Position numbers and translations under genes: made by a program. A stretch of DNA of 64,000 bases from Lantana camara (lineage: Eukaryota; Streptophyta; Magnoliopsida; Lamiales; Verbenaceae): contig CM074865.1 of the NCBI GenBank assembly GCA_037501455.1, forward strand, positions 83,030,501 to 83,094,500, in the 5' to 3' direction. Each line of letters opens with the position of its first letter. The first letter of the stretch is position 1. Shown one piece after another: positions 1 through 13,239 of this stretch. Below the pieces are notes generated by a model. It was not told the origin of the DNA. It saw nothing but the letters and a program-made list of their open reading frames with translations, and ran no database searches.

Positions 1-1779
1 TGCTAATTTATTGCAATCATAGGGTTCGCTTTGAGAATTTTCAAATCACAGGGTTCTGAGTGCTAATTAGGTATATCACATGATTTTTGGTGTAATAAAC
101 TCATTCAGAATCCTCTGATTTCATTCAAAAGTGGGAAATGTCATATTTCTAATTTCATCACTTTACTTTAGGTTGACTTTAATCGATAAATGAAAATTTT
201 AAGATCTCTCATCTTGATGATTCTTTTTTCTCTTCTCCAATGGCACTCGCAGTGGTAGATCCATCCCGGATCCAAATTTAAGGGATTGGTTTTTATTAGT
301 TAAATTTTACGATAGATATATGAGGTCTCATTACGAGCGACCTATCTACCTTACTCTTCAAACAAATATGAATTAAAGTAACATTAAGCTATCCACCATA
401 CCCTTCAAATAAATACGAATTAAAATAACAGAGAACCACGATACAACTACCCCTCCTCATCCAATTCAAGAAAGAAATAGTAAAAATAAATAAGATAAAG
501 ATAAAGGGAGAACTTGGATTATGTGTTCTACTATTTATTCGATGGGAGTATGAGTTTTGTCAAATTTGAATATGATGGGGTTTTATTTATTTTTTAAGTT
601 CCTTCCACCCAATTGAATCTCCCGAGATACTGAAGTACTTATCACGAGGATCTCTCTCAATGCAATTTTTTATATCCATAAGGTTCAAAGTGATAATTTG
701 TTTAATTTATTGTTGTTGGCCAAATACACAAGACTTGTGGAAGGAACGTTCGAGGCACAAGCAGAAGAAAAAAAAGAAAGAGGCCCACATGGTAAATATG
801 TATATATTGTCCCCATATCAGATAATATCGCTACTACTTGGAAATACCTCATTGGATGCTTTTATTTTCTTCTCCAACTTGTGCTTCTTCCCACTTCCCT
901 TTTTTCCTTTTTTCCCATCATTATTTTGTCATGGAGATTAATTACAAGGTTCATGTTTAGAATTATGGGACAATTACAAATAACTTCCTATCAATTTGAA
1001 GATTTTTATTTTATTTTTTGAAATTTATATTATATAAATATTGTATTAAAAAATTTTAGTATTATATTAGGTAAAAATTATATAATATTTTTTAAGAGTA
1101 ATGAAAATTTATATAACATAATATGATATAAATACTGTATTATATCATATTCGCACTATATGTGGAGAGTTAAATAAAAATTTAATATCCAATTAAAGAA
1201 TTAAATAAAAATCTAATGCTAAAGTGAGAATTTATCCACTATTACCGATTCTATTATAAAATATAGTTATCTTTTAATGTCATTGAACAATTGATAAATC
1301 CAAAGAAATTCCAAAAGTGTCAAGATTTGGGATAAAAGTCAAGTATTTTCTGGAGCTAATGGGATTACGACATGGATAATATCTGGATTAGGCCATTCTT
1401 TGAAACTCCTGATATGTAGATATTTTTCTGTAAAACAACAAGAAATTGACTTTATCTCTGCAAATGGTTAAAGATTGGCGTTCATTTGTCTTTCTTCTGT
1501 CCTTAAGTTCTTAAACTTTTTAACTTTCAAATAAATTCCAAGAAAAGTTCAAAAAATCCTTACAAAAAACCCCTTTGGCCATGCTCCACGAAGCAGCTTG
1601 TGATGGTGGAGTAGAACAAAACCATGCCCGTCTTATTATTATTTCTCAAAAATAAAGATCAGATGACCAAGTTAAGAGATTTGCTTCGACGACAATAGAA
1701 ACAAGGAAGTTTTTCATCCATGGCTGTCAGAATCCAGTGAGCAAAACAAAATATCTCAAGTTGGAGTAAAAAAGACAAC
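1..1779. other. AT-rich spacer upstream of the F-box/kelch gene
   Basis: No convincing gene is visible. The short frames around 660-1021 are low-complexity and lie in AT-rich sequence without codon structure or a recognisable domain. The right end presumably contains the promoter and leader of the gene that starts at 1780 or 1870, but I see no clear TATA box that fixes the transcription start. Confidence 0.6.
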
Positions 1780-3669
1780 ATGGGCAGTGAAAAAGATGAA
1801 GGAGAGCGGAAAAGAAAGCTGTCGCCAACAAAACAAAGCACTCATCACAAAAAAACAGAGCTTTGTCCCATGGCTGAGAGCAGCAGCAGCAGCAGCAACA
1901 ACTATGGATCATCACCAATAACCAGGATACCTCAAGACCATCTCTTTTCAATCTTACTCCTCCTACCCATTGAATCGATCCTCAGTTTGGCTATTTCGTG
2001 TAAAAAGTTGAAATCTTTAGCATATTCAGATTCTTTGTGGGAGACTATCTGCAAGAGGGATTGGGGCCAAATCCAAGTTGATGCCCTCAAGGGCTCTAAA
2101 CGTCTCCAGCAGTTTCCATGGAAGAAGTTGTACCAGAAGGTTTATGAGTTGGACTCTGTGTCCTGCCATAGGCTTTTGACTGAAATCCCAGATGGTGATG
2201 AGGTTCTTCCAAGCCCCAGAGCTTCTCATTCACTCAATTTGGTTTCTGGATGCTTGGTTCTATTTGGGGGAGGATGTGAGGGAGGTTAGTTGATTTGCTT
2301 GATTACCCTTTTTTTTATTGTTTATTGGATGTTTGTGGATGAGATTTGGTTGCATAGTTATGGATAGTTGGTTCTTGAAGTGCAAATTTGGTGTCTGCTG
2401 GTGTTGTTGAATCTTGTCAACCCAAAATATATCTTTCGATTGCTTCAGGTGAAGTAAGAAAAGCTTGCTCTGTGTGTGTGTGTGTGTGACTTTTGTTGCA
2501 TAATGTTATGGCTTTTGTTGAATTAATGTCACTCAGACATCAAAATGCATGTACTTACTGAAAGATTATGAAAACTAGAACAGAGATCAGGCTCCACATG
2601 ACAATCTTGGATTCTTAGCAAAACGAATACCAGTTTCTTGCATACATGTATGGATATATATTTTGCTTATGGTTGATATTTTCAGTGATTCTTGATTTCA
2701 GGGAGGCACCTAGACGACACATGGATAGCATACGTAGGCGACGAATTCACAAGAAAATTGAAGTGGCAAAAAACCAACAGTGGAATTCCAAGTGGGAGGT
2801 TTGGCCATTCTTGTGTAGTGATCGGCAATTCTCTCCTCCTCTTTGGAGGAATCAACGACCATGGCGTCCGCCAAAATGACACATGGATTGGCCTCATAAG
2901 CGATAATGAAAAGCTCGGCCTTTCGTTATCTTGGCACCTTCTTGATGTTGGTTCCACACTACCACCACCAAGAGGTGCTCATGCTGGATGTTCCATCAAC
3001 AACAAGAGAATGCTCGTCCATGGGGGCATCGGCCCCTCTGGCGTCAGACTGGGCGACACATGGGTTCTTGATCTCTCAGAAGACCCCCATTCTGGGACGT
3101 GGACAGAAATCAAAGCCCTCCCATGTCCCCCACCTCGCTCGGGACACACGCTGACACACATTGAAGGTGAACAGACTATCCTATTCGGCGGTAGGGGCGT
3201 GGGTTTTGACGTTCTCAATGATGTTTGGTTTCTTGATTCGTCCGAGGGTCGTTGGAGGTGGGCCCAGGTAATGTTTGAGCTGAGAAATATACCTCAAGGG
3301 TTCTCCCTCCCGCGAGTGGGCCACTCAGCAAACCTTATAATAGGGCGCCGGTTGCTGATTTATGGAGGTGAAGATTCATATAGGAATAGAAAGGATGATT
3401 TTTGGGTTCTCGATATAAGTTCACTGCTTTCTCTTAAGATGCAGCCAAGAAATGTGAATCAGAATAGAATGTTTAGGAAGATGTGGAAAAGGATTGAGTC
3501 CAAGGGGGATAAACCGAATTGTAGATCGTTTCATGGAGCTTGTGTTGATGATTCGGGTCGTCATTTGTTTGTGTATGGAGGGATGGTTGATGGCCTTGTT
3601 CAGCCTGCTGATCCTTCTGGTTTGAGGTTTGATGGAGAGAGCTTTCTTTTGGAGCTTGTGATTCCATGA
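1780..3669 (+). CDS. F-box/kelch-repeat protein (At1g51550-like), two exons
   Basis: Probable substrate-recognition subunit of an SCF-type E3 ubiquitin ligase. Exon 1 is 1780-2284 and exon 2 is 2702-3669 (GT-AG, phase closes), giving 490 aa. An F-box-like segment (DHLFSILLLLPIESILSL, followed by a conserved W and the sequence ICKRDWG) lies near residues 50-95. Kelch repeats follow, each with a GG pair (LFGGINDHG, VHGGIG, LFGGRGVG, IYGGED, VYGGMV) and conserved downstream W residues, and should form a beta-propeller. A second in-frame ATG at 1870 (MAESSSSSS) starts a Ser-rich leader more like the family, so the true protein may be 460 aa. The gene converges on another kelch gene at 4211-6931. 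The substrate is unknown. Confidence 0.9.
2470..2488. repeat. (TG)n microsatellite in the F-box/kelch intron
   Basis: About nine TG units inside the single intron. This is a likely length-polymorphic marker. Confidence 0.85.
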
Positions 3670-4210
3670 TATTAGGCTTTAGATGCTTATCTGAGATTGT
3701 ACATAGTTTATAGCTGCTGTAGAAATGTTCCAAGTATTTCAAGGATTCACCAGTTGGATTAGGCTGCAGCTTTTGATGGTTATTTTCTGTTGAAGCCTTA
3801 AGTTAGATGAGTTTCTTTAGTTGCATCTTAGTGAAGGTTATGTTAATGGTGTCCTTAAATATGGGCAAATCTAGGTGTCTCTAATTATATGATGTAAGAT
3901 TGTACACTGTATAAAGTTTCTGCAATTTCTGCTGCATAACCAATAAAAATGACCCAAATTTTGATGTACAAGGATTTTTGGACACTATTTCTTGGAGCTT
4001 GCTCAATATGCGAACTTTGAATCAAAGATTGGACAAGACTTGGAATATGGCACAATTTGTGACCCTGTAAAAGCTTATAGAAGCAAAAATACATTACTCC
4101 TATATTGCACAAACAAAAATAAAGGGTAAAGAATCACTTGGGCTGTTGAAAATACAAAAAATCAGGATGTTGAAAAACTATATATAACAAATGAACAAAC
4201 AAAGAATTGT
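3670..4210. other. Convergent 3' ends of the two kelch genes
   Basis: About 540 bases between the stop codons of two converging genes. It is AT-rich and probably holds both 3' UTRs and polyadenylation signals. AATAAA occurs near 3942 on the + strand. No reading frame is convincing. Confidence 0.55.
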
Positions 4211-6931
4211 TCAAAGGGTAAGCTTTGTTCTCCACATTTCTCCGACGACCTTTTTTGGCGCTGGATCATTGGGTCCTCTATCCCGTTGCCCTGATGTAAA
4301 ATACAACATTCCGTTCCAAAAGCCAACCAGAGTGGTTTTCACACGGTATGGGAGCTTTCCAATCACTGACCACTTCTGTTGTCCAAATTAAGACAGAGAA
4401 TACATAAACCGAATAAATAACATTTCACAGAAGACAAAGAAAGCATGGTTTAGAATAATACCAGTGTATCAAATTGGAACCGGAATATTTCTCCGACTAA
4501 TATCATCCTTTTGGTTTCAGGATGCTTCTCTGTGGTACCTCCAACAATGAATATAGAATTGTTAACAATTGCCCAAGCAAACTCGATATGTGAGTCGGGC
4601 TTTGGCATGGGTGGTAGCTCTTTCCACTTCATATCATCGTCTAGCATGTAGACATCGCCATATACCACCTGCACAAATGGTAACTCTCAAGAGAATGTTT
4701 CAAGAAAATGGCATCTGTTCCTTATTTCTCAAATTACATGTATTATTACATTATCAATCTACCGCATACTGTGTCACAGCAATGTGGATTCAGATTTTAC
4801 CTCATTCCGGCGAGAGCATTTAAAAATTGGAGATCCTGGTTTGGCCATGAAATCACCCTCTTGACCACCAATGACATACAAACGGTCATCAAACACGATA
4901 CAAGTCCTACAAGGAATAATATACAGTAAAATAATGAATTCTGCTTAATAAGCAAAAACTTTGAAAGTATCATTCAGAGAAAATTCTAATCAAATTCAAG
5001 AAGGGAAAGGTGAAAACCTATGGGGTCCACCACGAGGAATGGGAATTTCAGATCTCCATTCTTTTTCCAAAACTTCGCCGTCTTTTACAGCAATGCTCCA
5101 ATGATCGACTGCAGGCGTATGCCTGTTCTCTTTGCTGCCACCCATCACATGGAGTCTGCCTCTCCAAAGTGTGGTGGCTGGTGCATACCTGAAAGGCCCA
5201 ATGTTAATAAGTTTCACTTAAGAGTTAAGAGTGTTTAATTTAATCTAAGCAACTTATTATCTCTAATAAATAGCAAAAACACAACAGTGGTATTCTTGAA
5301 ATGGGCATGATCTCCAACATATTTAATTGTATATAGTGTTATAACTTATACAAGGTCCAAAAGAAGACAACTATCAATTGCAGTGCGAAAGTACACAAAC
5401 CTAAGGGTAAGCCAATGGTTTGTCATGGAAAGAAAGAACCAACAGAAGTGTTCAGATAACAAGTTTATACCAGAGGAACAACCATGAAACGAGTTCATAC
5501 CTTGGGACAGGTAAAGGAATCATGTCCTTCCACTGCTTTGTCTCTGTATCAAGTATGAAAGTGTGTGCTGTAGGCCCTCTACATTGAGGACCATATTGTC
5601 CAGTAACCACATAAATATATTTTCCATCTGTTACCATGCCTAAATGTGAATGTGCCATTTCTTTTGGCATGTCGAACCTTCCTCCCCAAGTGTTGTCAGT
5701 GAAATTGTATATATCAACATGAGAATGCACCTAAAAAGAACAAAACAATCAGGTTCGTTAGTTTTTGCTTCCGCATTTGTGGAAAGATATGAACGAGCAG
5801 CATTACACACATATAACCACATCAGAATGGAAAGCTAAGCATACACGCATCCATCATGTCATTTTAATGACAAGCAAAGCGAATACACCCACAATTGTAG
5901 TTATTCATGAGAAGTTGGGAACTGATAGCACCATAAAAAGCAATTCCAACTTCGTAAAACTATTTCTTATTGCCACGCATACCTCCAATCTCATAGAAAG
6001 TCAAGTTATAGTGTACAATTCATAATTTCTCCATTATCTATTTGAGCAGCATGCTAACATCGCGGTTGTGCAAAAAATGTTATATTCCACGGTAAACCAG
6101 AGAAAAACTCCGGTCTCATAACAAAAGATATGAAGAACATGTATTAGCTTAAGAAAACAGATTAAAATCCTCACATAATCGATGGTTCCATATCCAGCAA
6201 ATACATAAAGAAGATTCTTGATTTGTATTGCCGCACCGTCAAGTCGAGGCACCGGTGCCGATGCCATCTTCTCCCATTTTAACTCCGGAGCTGGCAAATC
6301 AGCAAAAGTCGCTGATAAGACTCTCCCTGAAACATCCTTCTTTTCTTTTTTATCTTTCTTGGGCGTCTCCTGTCAGACAGAAACCAAGACATAAGAAGAC
6401 ATTTGCAGAAATCAAGCTACCAAAACATGACAAATCGTTAAATGTCTTCATTATTTGAAAAGCATTGGCCTTTACCTCACTTGCCCATAAACTAAATTTT
6501 AATGACCACTTATACGAAAAGGGTAACAAAAAGATATCAAATTGGATACAGCCAAGCAAGAAAATCATGAGGAACAAAACCACCAACAAATTTCTACGAG
6601 ACAGCACGCATAAATGTATGATTGGCACGCATTATCATCAAGGAGAGTTGAGCAAAAAAACACCCAACGAAGAAATTAAACGACTACACGGGGAAACTAC
6701 GCCAAAATGCGTAAATTCACCAACCTTATTCGGAGCTTTTAGCTTGCCCCAATCACTGTGAACAGGCTGCGGAACGACGAAATTGTTCGATTTCTGCAGA
6801 ATCCAATTGGATGAAGAAGAAGACGAAGACGCCCAAAGCAGATCTGCAACCAGAAACAGCCCCACAAGGCCCACGAATAACAACACAAACTTGGTGGACG
6901 CTTTATGCTTTCCGGTAGCTGCTCTACCCAT
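4211..6931 (-). CDS. Membrane-anchored kelch-repeat protein (At3g27220/At1g51540-like), seven exons
   Basis: Exons read on the minus strand: 6931-6725, 6369-6175, 5730-5501, 5188-5018, 4906-4801, 4668-4462, 4375-4211. All introns are GT-AG, phases close, and the product is 426 aa. Residues about 14-33 are a hydrophobic signal anchor (FVLLFVGLVGLFLVADLLWA), followed by a Ser-rich spacer. The rest is kelch propeller, with repeats built around YVFAGYG, YVVTGQYG, HVMGGS, YVIGGQEG, FIVGGTTE and YFTSGQRD. The length and start agree with the plant family. The anchor suggests an endomembrane type II protein with a lumenal propeller; this placement is inferred. Its molecular function is not established. 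The neighbouring converging gene is also a kelch protein but has an F-box instead of an anchor. Confidence 0.9.
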
Positions 6932-7779
6932 TTCTCACTTCACTCACCATTCATCCGTTCCTTTTCCTTCAGATTTGAACTCAAATTGTTCGATAAAAAT
7001 TCTCAGAGACACACTGATCTCGCAGCTGTAATTCTTTCCGTCCGAATTGAAAATGTTATATTAGAAAATCAAGAAAATCTTGCTGGATTCCTCAAGGAGT
7101 TTCGGTGATTGGAAAATGTCGGTGCTTTTGTTCTTACAAAGCGCGTAGAAGCAAGGGGAAGAGAAAAGCCAAAAATATAAGATATTATCGATTTGACGTT
7201 ATATTAATTTAATTATTAATAATTTAATTAAAAAATTTATATTCAAGTTCGAGTCCTTAATATTTCGACAACTTAATTATTCGAATTCTTGAAATCACAG
7301 TTAGTTATATATTATTTACTTGATCCAATCTAATACTAGTTTAATTAATTAAAAGCTTCATATTTAACTCCTCAAAAATGTAATGAATTTTATACCTAAG
7401 TAATCTATTCTGATATTAGCTTAATTAAAAATCTCGTTTTCGAGGCCTTAAAGACACGTCAATCAATCAAACAAACAAACAAACAAACAAAAATTTCAAA
7501 TAAAAAAAGAAAATGTAGAATTTCGAGCAACATCACCAATCTAGTAGAGCATATATAAAGTTGTTTCATTCTTACACTTACCCCTTACATATAATCCCAC
7601 AACTTAAGAAAAGAAAAACTATACAGAGATAACAGGAACTACAAACTTTGCTGCCATAATTTTTGCCAACACTAATATATATATATATATATATTGCATC
7701 TAATCACACACTTGTATAAGATGACTGGAAAAAGTCCCTAAACACATTTATATATGAGGTACTATATAGTTATATTGTA
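6932..7779. other. AT-rich spacer between two minus-strand genes
   Basis: The right-hand kelch gene promoter and leader should lie just above 6931. The remainder is AT-rich, with a (TA)n run near 7675-7695 and a (CAAA)n run near 7467-7490. A tRNA-promoter-like AAGTTCGAGTCC at 7244 hints at an old SINE remnant, too weak to delimit. No gene is seen. Confidence 0.5.
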
Positions 7780-10286
7780 TCAGACTGGTATAACATCCAC
7801 CTTTGACGAGTCTTCACACCTCAACACGAGCCCGTCGAAGCTAGCCGGAAATATACACTTGGTCCACTGGCATCCTGTTGTGAAGGGCTCTGATGGAGGA
7901 ACAATCATAAGCACGTTTTCGTTCCTCTGAACCACGCCCATTACGCTCACAGTACTTCCTTCCTTTATATACCTACACCACATCAAAACTCAAGTTCAAG
8001 AAAGTCGAATGATCAAGAATGGCTGCTCTAAAGGTTTGATTTTTATTTCTGGGGATGATTACACAGGCATACCCTGAGGTTTGGCCTAATTGCACAAACT
8101 TAAAACTCAAGTTTCTCTAGCTTTAAGAAATTACAAAAACTTCCCTTACTTGTGGTTTGGCCTAGCGCGTTCTACTATAGTTATGAATCTATAATCAAAT
8201 AACAGCGAGTGGTGAGGGCAAAATAGGGTATTCACAAATTTGGAGATGTCACCAAATTCTATGATCCATATGTAATGTAAATTCTTTGATAAGGGAAGTT
8301 TTGTAATTTATCTCAAACCTGAGCAGACATTTGTGTAATTACGCCAAACATGATGGCATGTCCGTGTAATTATCCCTTTTTCTTATTTTCTTTTTTGGTA
8401 AGAAATTACCCTTCTTTAAGCTGCATTACACGATCATCACGTGAAAGATTTCTTTCTGCCAACCATCGGATGAATTCTGGAGAGGATTCTTTGCTTAGAG
8501 GATCAACATCAATGGAAATAGATTCATCCACAAAAGGAGTTACTCTTGCTCCATAGCCAGATTTAACCAATGCTCTTAGTCCAGACTGGAAATCAGAGAT
8601 GTAGAAGTCCACAACATGCTTCTGCACCAATCATGGATGAAGAAATTTCCAGTCCAATCATCAAAACCGTATTTTCATGTGAAAGTAAGAGTTAAGAAAT
8701 GAGTGCAAAAGTAGACAAACCTCTGAATGTCTAAGCCCCCATGTGAAACGGCGATGTGTAGGATTAGCGGCTTTGGAATCCCATCCTCTATATTCATATA
8801 AACTTGTAGAAGTATATACGCATCTAGGAACTCTTCCAAACGATGACTTGAGGGGAATGTTTCCACAAGTAACCACCTTCCCAATATAATCATACTCATT
8901 AAGCATATTAATAACCCATGGGGCAACTATTAAAGTAATAAAACGAGCAAAAAACGAAAAGAAAGAAAATTTGCATGGCATTGAGAATATTTTGAAAGTT
9001 CATCTAGATTACTATAACATGTTTTGAATATTGGAAAATTTTTAGAATAAGATATTGCTACGTGTCAAAAAGGTTCATAAACCCATGATCGTTTCTTCTC
9101 TAGGAGGATAGTCACATCAATAGAAACAGACAAAAAGCAATCTCGTCAATTACGACCTTTAATGAAAGCTCACTAGGGGTATTAACATAAAGGGAATATA
9201 ATAACATGGCCTTATAATAAAGTCACATACCCCAGAAACCTTGACATACTGCCCGTTTTTGGCAGTTCTTAGTTCAGAATCTGGGTAACTTGCAATGTAT
9301 CCAACAACAGCTTTTCTTCCCCAACATGAATTCCACACAAACACGGCCGCAATCATGCAGAACAAAACAGTAACAACGACGAGAAGAACAGCATTGTGAA
9401 CTGCTCCAAGAATGAAACCCCCAGCAATGAAGCCCATCACGAAAAGCATAATAACTGCCCATAAGATAGCTCTTGGAATGTTCCTTTTGAAGGAATGCTC
9501 ATCATCTTGACTTAGGGTTGTCACACCCTGCTGGTTAGCAACAGAGGAGCCAGGCGCTTTCACTGATCCAGTTGAATCCAATGGTCCAGAAACCTTGCGT
9601 GGGGCCCCAGATGAATTCAACGGACCAGATGTAATGAGACCTGTTGCAGGGAGAATGGGCGGTTGAGGACCGGAGTTGTGGCGGTTCACAGGAGTAACTC
9701 CACCGGATTGAGGGCCTGAGGATTTTTTTATTGGCTCGCCATGTTTATTCAGTGGACCAGAGTTTGATTTTTTCGTAGAACCGGGCATTCCCATGGATGA
9801 AACAGGGCCAGAAGTAGAATAGCTTGACCTAGCTGCAGCATTAGGGTTTATAGGTCCCGAATGTGAAGCAGCTCCAGCAAAAGACCCAGTCCTTGAAGGA
9901 GCATTGCTAATAGGACCAGATTTTCTGGCTTTTGACCCATCTCCAGGAATGTCAAACATCTTCCCCAGCTCACCTATAAGGATGGAGCTAAAAAGTTTTG
10001 CTTGGGGGACGAGATTAAATTTTTACAGAATATAAAAGGTATTTTTACAATTTAGGGTTACAAAGTTTTGAATTTTTAAGAATAATACAGATATTTTTGT
10101 GGGTTGGGATGGGAGATGAGGGAGGTCCCCTTGGTTCCGACCCTGCTTACCTGACTTCTTGATGTCCCCACCAGTGTAGGGCATTGCAACTGAGCTCATG
10201 GTGGGTGTCCGTTCCTTAGGCTGCTCTGGACGACCCGACACGTAAAGGCCATTGCTAAGCTGATGAGATGGAAATCTAGACCCCAT
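7780..10286 (-). CDS. Plant membrane protein of the At1g16860 family, five exons
   Basis: Exons on the minus strand: 10286-10151, 9973-9231, 8876-8721, 8621-8410, 7972-7780. Phases close to give 479 aa. The N-terminus (MGSRFPSHQLSNGLYVSGRP) is strongly conserved in this family. Residues about 60-200 are rich in S-G-P-L/I repeats of low complexity. Two adjacent hydrophobic segments follow (near ILWAVIMLFVMGFIAGGFIL and VVVTVLFCMIAAVFVW), then a conserved soluble domain with VTCGNIPL, CVYTSTSLYEYRGW and VDFYISDFQSGLRALVK, ending in LRCEDSSKVDVIPV. The family is called an uncharacterised membrane or hydroxyproline-rich-like protein, and no biochemical role is assigned. An ATG at 10286 is the only suitable start; the triplet before it is GTG. 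Splice signals upstream suggest an intron in the leader. Confidence 0.93.
8052..8377. mobile_element. Mutator-like TIR element inside an intron of the At1g16860-type gene
   Basis: The left end (GGGATGATTACACAGGCATA, from about 8053) and the right end (GTCCGTGTAATTATCCC, ending about 8376) are inverted repeats. The similarity extends about 50 bases inward on both sides (TGAGGTTTGGCCTAATTGCAC against the complement of GTGTAATTACGCCAAACATG). There is no coding capacity, so it is a short non-autonomous element. The flanks are T-rich, so a target duplication cannot be called. It sits in the last intron (7973-8409). Confidence 0.7.
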
Positions 10287-12400
10287 CACGATTCCTTATG
10301 GAGTAAATGACGCTTCGATTACACTAGTGTTGGTTCAGGCCTCTGAAAAATGCAAATGGAATCTATGAAAACAGTTTCTTAAATAAGGAATAAATCCAAG
10401 AAAATCTGTTATGGTACTAATTGATGAGATGCTGCTCAAATTCAAAGGCGCACATGCATAAATATAGAACAATGGGACAGCTCATAATTTAATAAGTTGA
10501 CGCAAAAGCTGCTTTCTCTTGCTTGAATGAAGAAGGTTGGAGTAAGGAACTATATATAGCTGTGAAGACGACAAAAGTTCTATTACCAATAAATAAGGAA
10601 AAAAAATATAGATAGACAGATTGTGCCAATCACAATAAATTGCGTCAAGGAAACATAGCCAATGGTAAGTTAATCGCCAATAAATTGCATGACTCTTTTT
10701 TTCGGGCTGCATGAGGTCTAAACACATGAAAGAGAGCGGTACGTCAAGCAAGATGAAGAAATTGCATGCAGGCAATATACGTAAGTTTCATCGAGACATG
10801 ATATAGTCGCTGCTTCAATTAACATACATATTAACCACATCACAAGCAAAAGCAAACTAATCACCTAGGATAAATACAAATTTCTCTAATCATTATCAGA
10901 AAGCACTGACGTACCATAGTTTCCACTTCAAAACTAGAGACATGCAACAGAGCAACTACTTCAAAGCATGAAATATAAACAAGCTGTATCATCCAGAAGC
11001 ACCACCCAAATGCTTTGAGAAAATGGGCAAGTTTTAACCATATCTCTTAAAAAAAGTCTCTGCAATAATTTCATAAATATCAGCAGGCAAAACTAGATAA
11101 ATAAATAAAATACCACGTCAGCCTCACATGTGAGAGAAAACAACAAAATCTTTTCTAGTGTAAATCCATTTTGATTGTTTTGAATGATCCAGTTAAGGAC
11201 AAAACCTGACGAAAGCTTGAAGGAAACAAGGAAAGGAAGCATATGAAAGTTTCTTACACACAAATTCAGATTAGTATAGAGGATCCGAACATAAAAATAA
11301 GAATTCATGAATCGCAAACCCTTGAAGGAACCAAGTCAATTCTCTGCTACAAGTGAAATTAATACCAAACAAATTGTTTTCTACAACTGGAAATCAAGAA
11401 ATCTAAGACGAACTCATCCAAAACAGTGAAATATCAGGATCTTGGTTTAGCTGCAAAAGAAGGAAGAGGTGATCGATTTCCTGGACCAGTCCCACCGAAA
11501 ACACCATTGTAGGGTTGAACTCTGATTACCACTGCTAAACTCATCAGATACCCACTTCACCATTTGGACCAAACAAACAAACAAAGGCGTATAAATTTCA
11601 AATGAACAGACAATTAACAACAATACTAAGATATTTTAGATTCCAAAGAAGCCTATACTTTTGGAATTACAATTCGGTGTTTGCAAATCTCTCCAGAAAA
11701 ATCCCATCAACCACAACCTCTCCACCTAAATTTAGCCATTCCCAAACACCCAAAACGGCATTTTGAAAACCGTCAATCCAGTCAAATCACCTCTTGCCAA
11801 AAACATTGAATGAGAAACAACAACAGAAACACAACACAGCTGAACTAATTTCTTACCGCAACAACAAAAAAAAAAAGGAAAATTAGCAGTACCTGAAGAC
11901 GACAACAGCAGGAGATTAAGGGACAAACAGTTCGCGTATGGTACGCATATATGAACGATAACAAGTGGGTCGCTGTTACTTGCGATTCTGGTGCGATCCC
12001 ATCACCAACCCGCAAAATTAGCTCTCAAAAGTGCTTAGAAATTGGAGTATTGAGACTTGCGACAGCCGCAACGACTGGTGGGTTGTCTGTCTTCGCCCTG
12101 TAACATCCAAACACAGATTACATGACAAAAAATACATATATTATAGCAAAAAATACAAGATTTTTAACAGCAACCATAAATTATAGCAGTAATTAGAGCT
12201 TTGAGAGAGATAATTGAAAAGGCGAAAACACAAACCTTCCACTTTCTCAGCATACTCCGGTCTCTCTCGCTTCACTCGTACACTCTGATTTTCCTTCTAT
12301 TTATTTCATGGAGTTCTTCCGTATTTTGCAGGCTACCCCTCCATCTTCTCCATAATTACAAATTTGGGTCTGATAGATACCGTTATTTCCTTTTGAGTGC
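10287..12400 (-). other. Long 5' leader region of the At1g16860-type gene
   Basis: No protein gene is evident. On the minus strand there is a good acceptor just before 10342, upstream of the ATG at 10286. Candidate donors lie near 11893 (TTCAG followed by GTACTG) and near 12237 (GGAAG followed by GTTTGTG). This suggests a non-coding first exon or alternative first exons and an intron of about 1.5 kb in the leader, with a promoter around or above 12.1-12.4 kb. This is inferred from splice-site appearance only. The short + strand frame at 12201-12413 is not gene-like. Confidence 0.45.
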
Positions 12401-12959
12401 ATCATCTTTTTAGGGTTTTAACAATGTAAAAAATGTGTGTTCATGACTCTTGTTTAGAGTTCAATAATGGTGAGCTTTAGGTTATGATCATATTTAGATT
12501 GTGTTTTACAAGAAAAATGAAGAAATCGAAGGAGTTTTAAATTGATTATTTTTTCTTGTTTGTTAGTTATTTAATTGTACTTAAAAGAAAATAGGTGAAT
12601 TTGTAAGATAGTGTTATATTTTAATGGAGTTCGTAAATTTACTTTTAGTTTAAGTACGTCTGCATTGCATGGAGTATTTTACGTAGATTTTATATGTGAC
12701 GTATCTCGTTAACTCTATCATTTAATATATTTCTAAAAGTAAGTGTCGTACGTGTAAAATGCCGAGTTAAATAAAGTTGATCAAAGAAATGACAAAAGGT
12801 AAGTTTTATATTGCGGTTTTAATGCATCTATTTTTATCGGTTTAACGGTTAACTTAAGAGGGAAAGTTACATATTATAATAAGATGTTCAACTATTTTAA
12901 GGAATAATCATGAATTTACTTAAATTATACGAACGTCAATATAGTTAACTACCGATAAT

Positions 12960-13075
12960 ATAACCAACATGAATTGATCTAAGTGGCTAAGGGGTTCTTT
13001 CTTCAAGACATTGACTCAAATTTGATTCCCTTTGACCACTTGGGTATATATTTTAACATAATTATTTTATCCCTT
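12960..13075 (+). mobile_element. tRNA-derived SINE, diverged
   Basis: Contains an A-box-like ATCTAAGTGGCTAAGG, the spacer TCTTTCTTCAAGACATTGAC, a B-box-like CTCAAATTTGATTCC, and the family tail CCACTTGGGTATATATTTTA. It has the same layout as the better preserved copy at 57696-57803. Confidence 0.55.
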
Positions 13076-13239
13076 CAAATGTATAAACGATTATGATTGA
13101 GAATTATTATAAACATGATTTAGCTAAAACTTGGTCGAGCTGACTAACTAGCTTAGTCGAGCTGTCAATAATTTATATGATTTGACTATTTTCAACCTAC
13201 AAAACACGTAACTCCTAATGGATAAAGCAACCCGAATTC

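Noticed and set aside
660..1021. Two overlapping + strand frames
   Set aside because: Low-complexity Phe/Leu/Lys translation from AT-rich DNA, no domain and no splice context.
12201..12413. 70-codon + strand frame
   Set aside because: It overlaps the probable non-coding first exon of the minus-strand At1g16860-type gene; the composition is that of a pyrimidine-rich leader read backwards.
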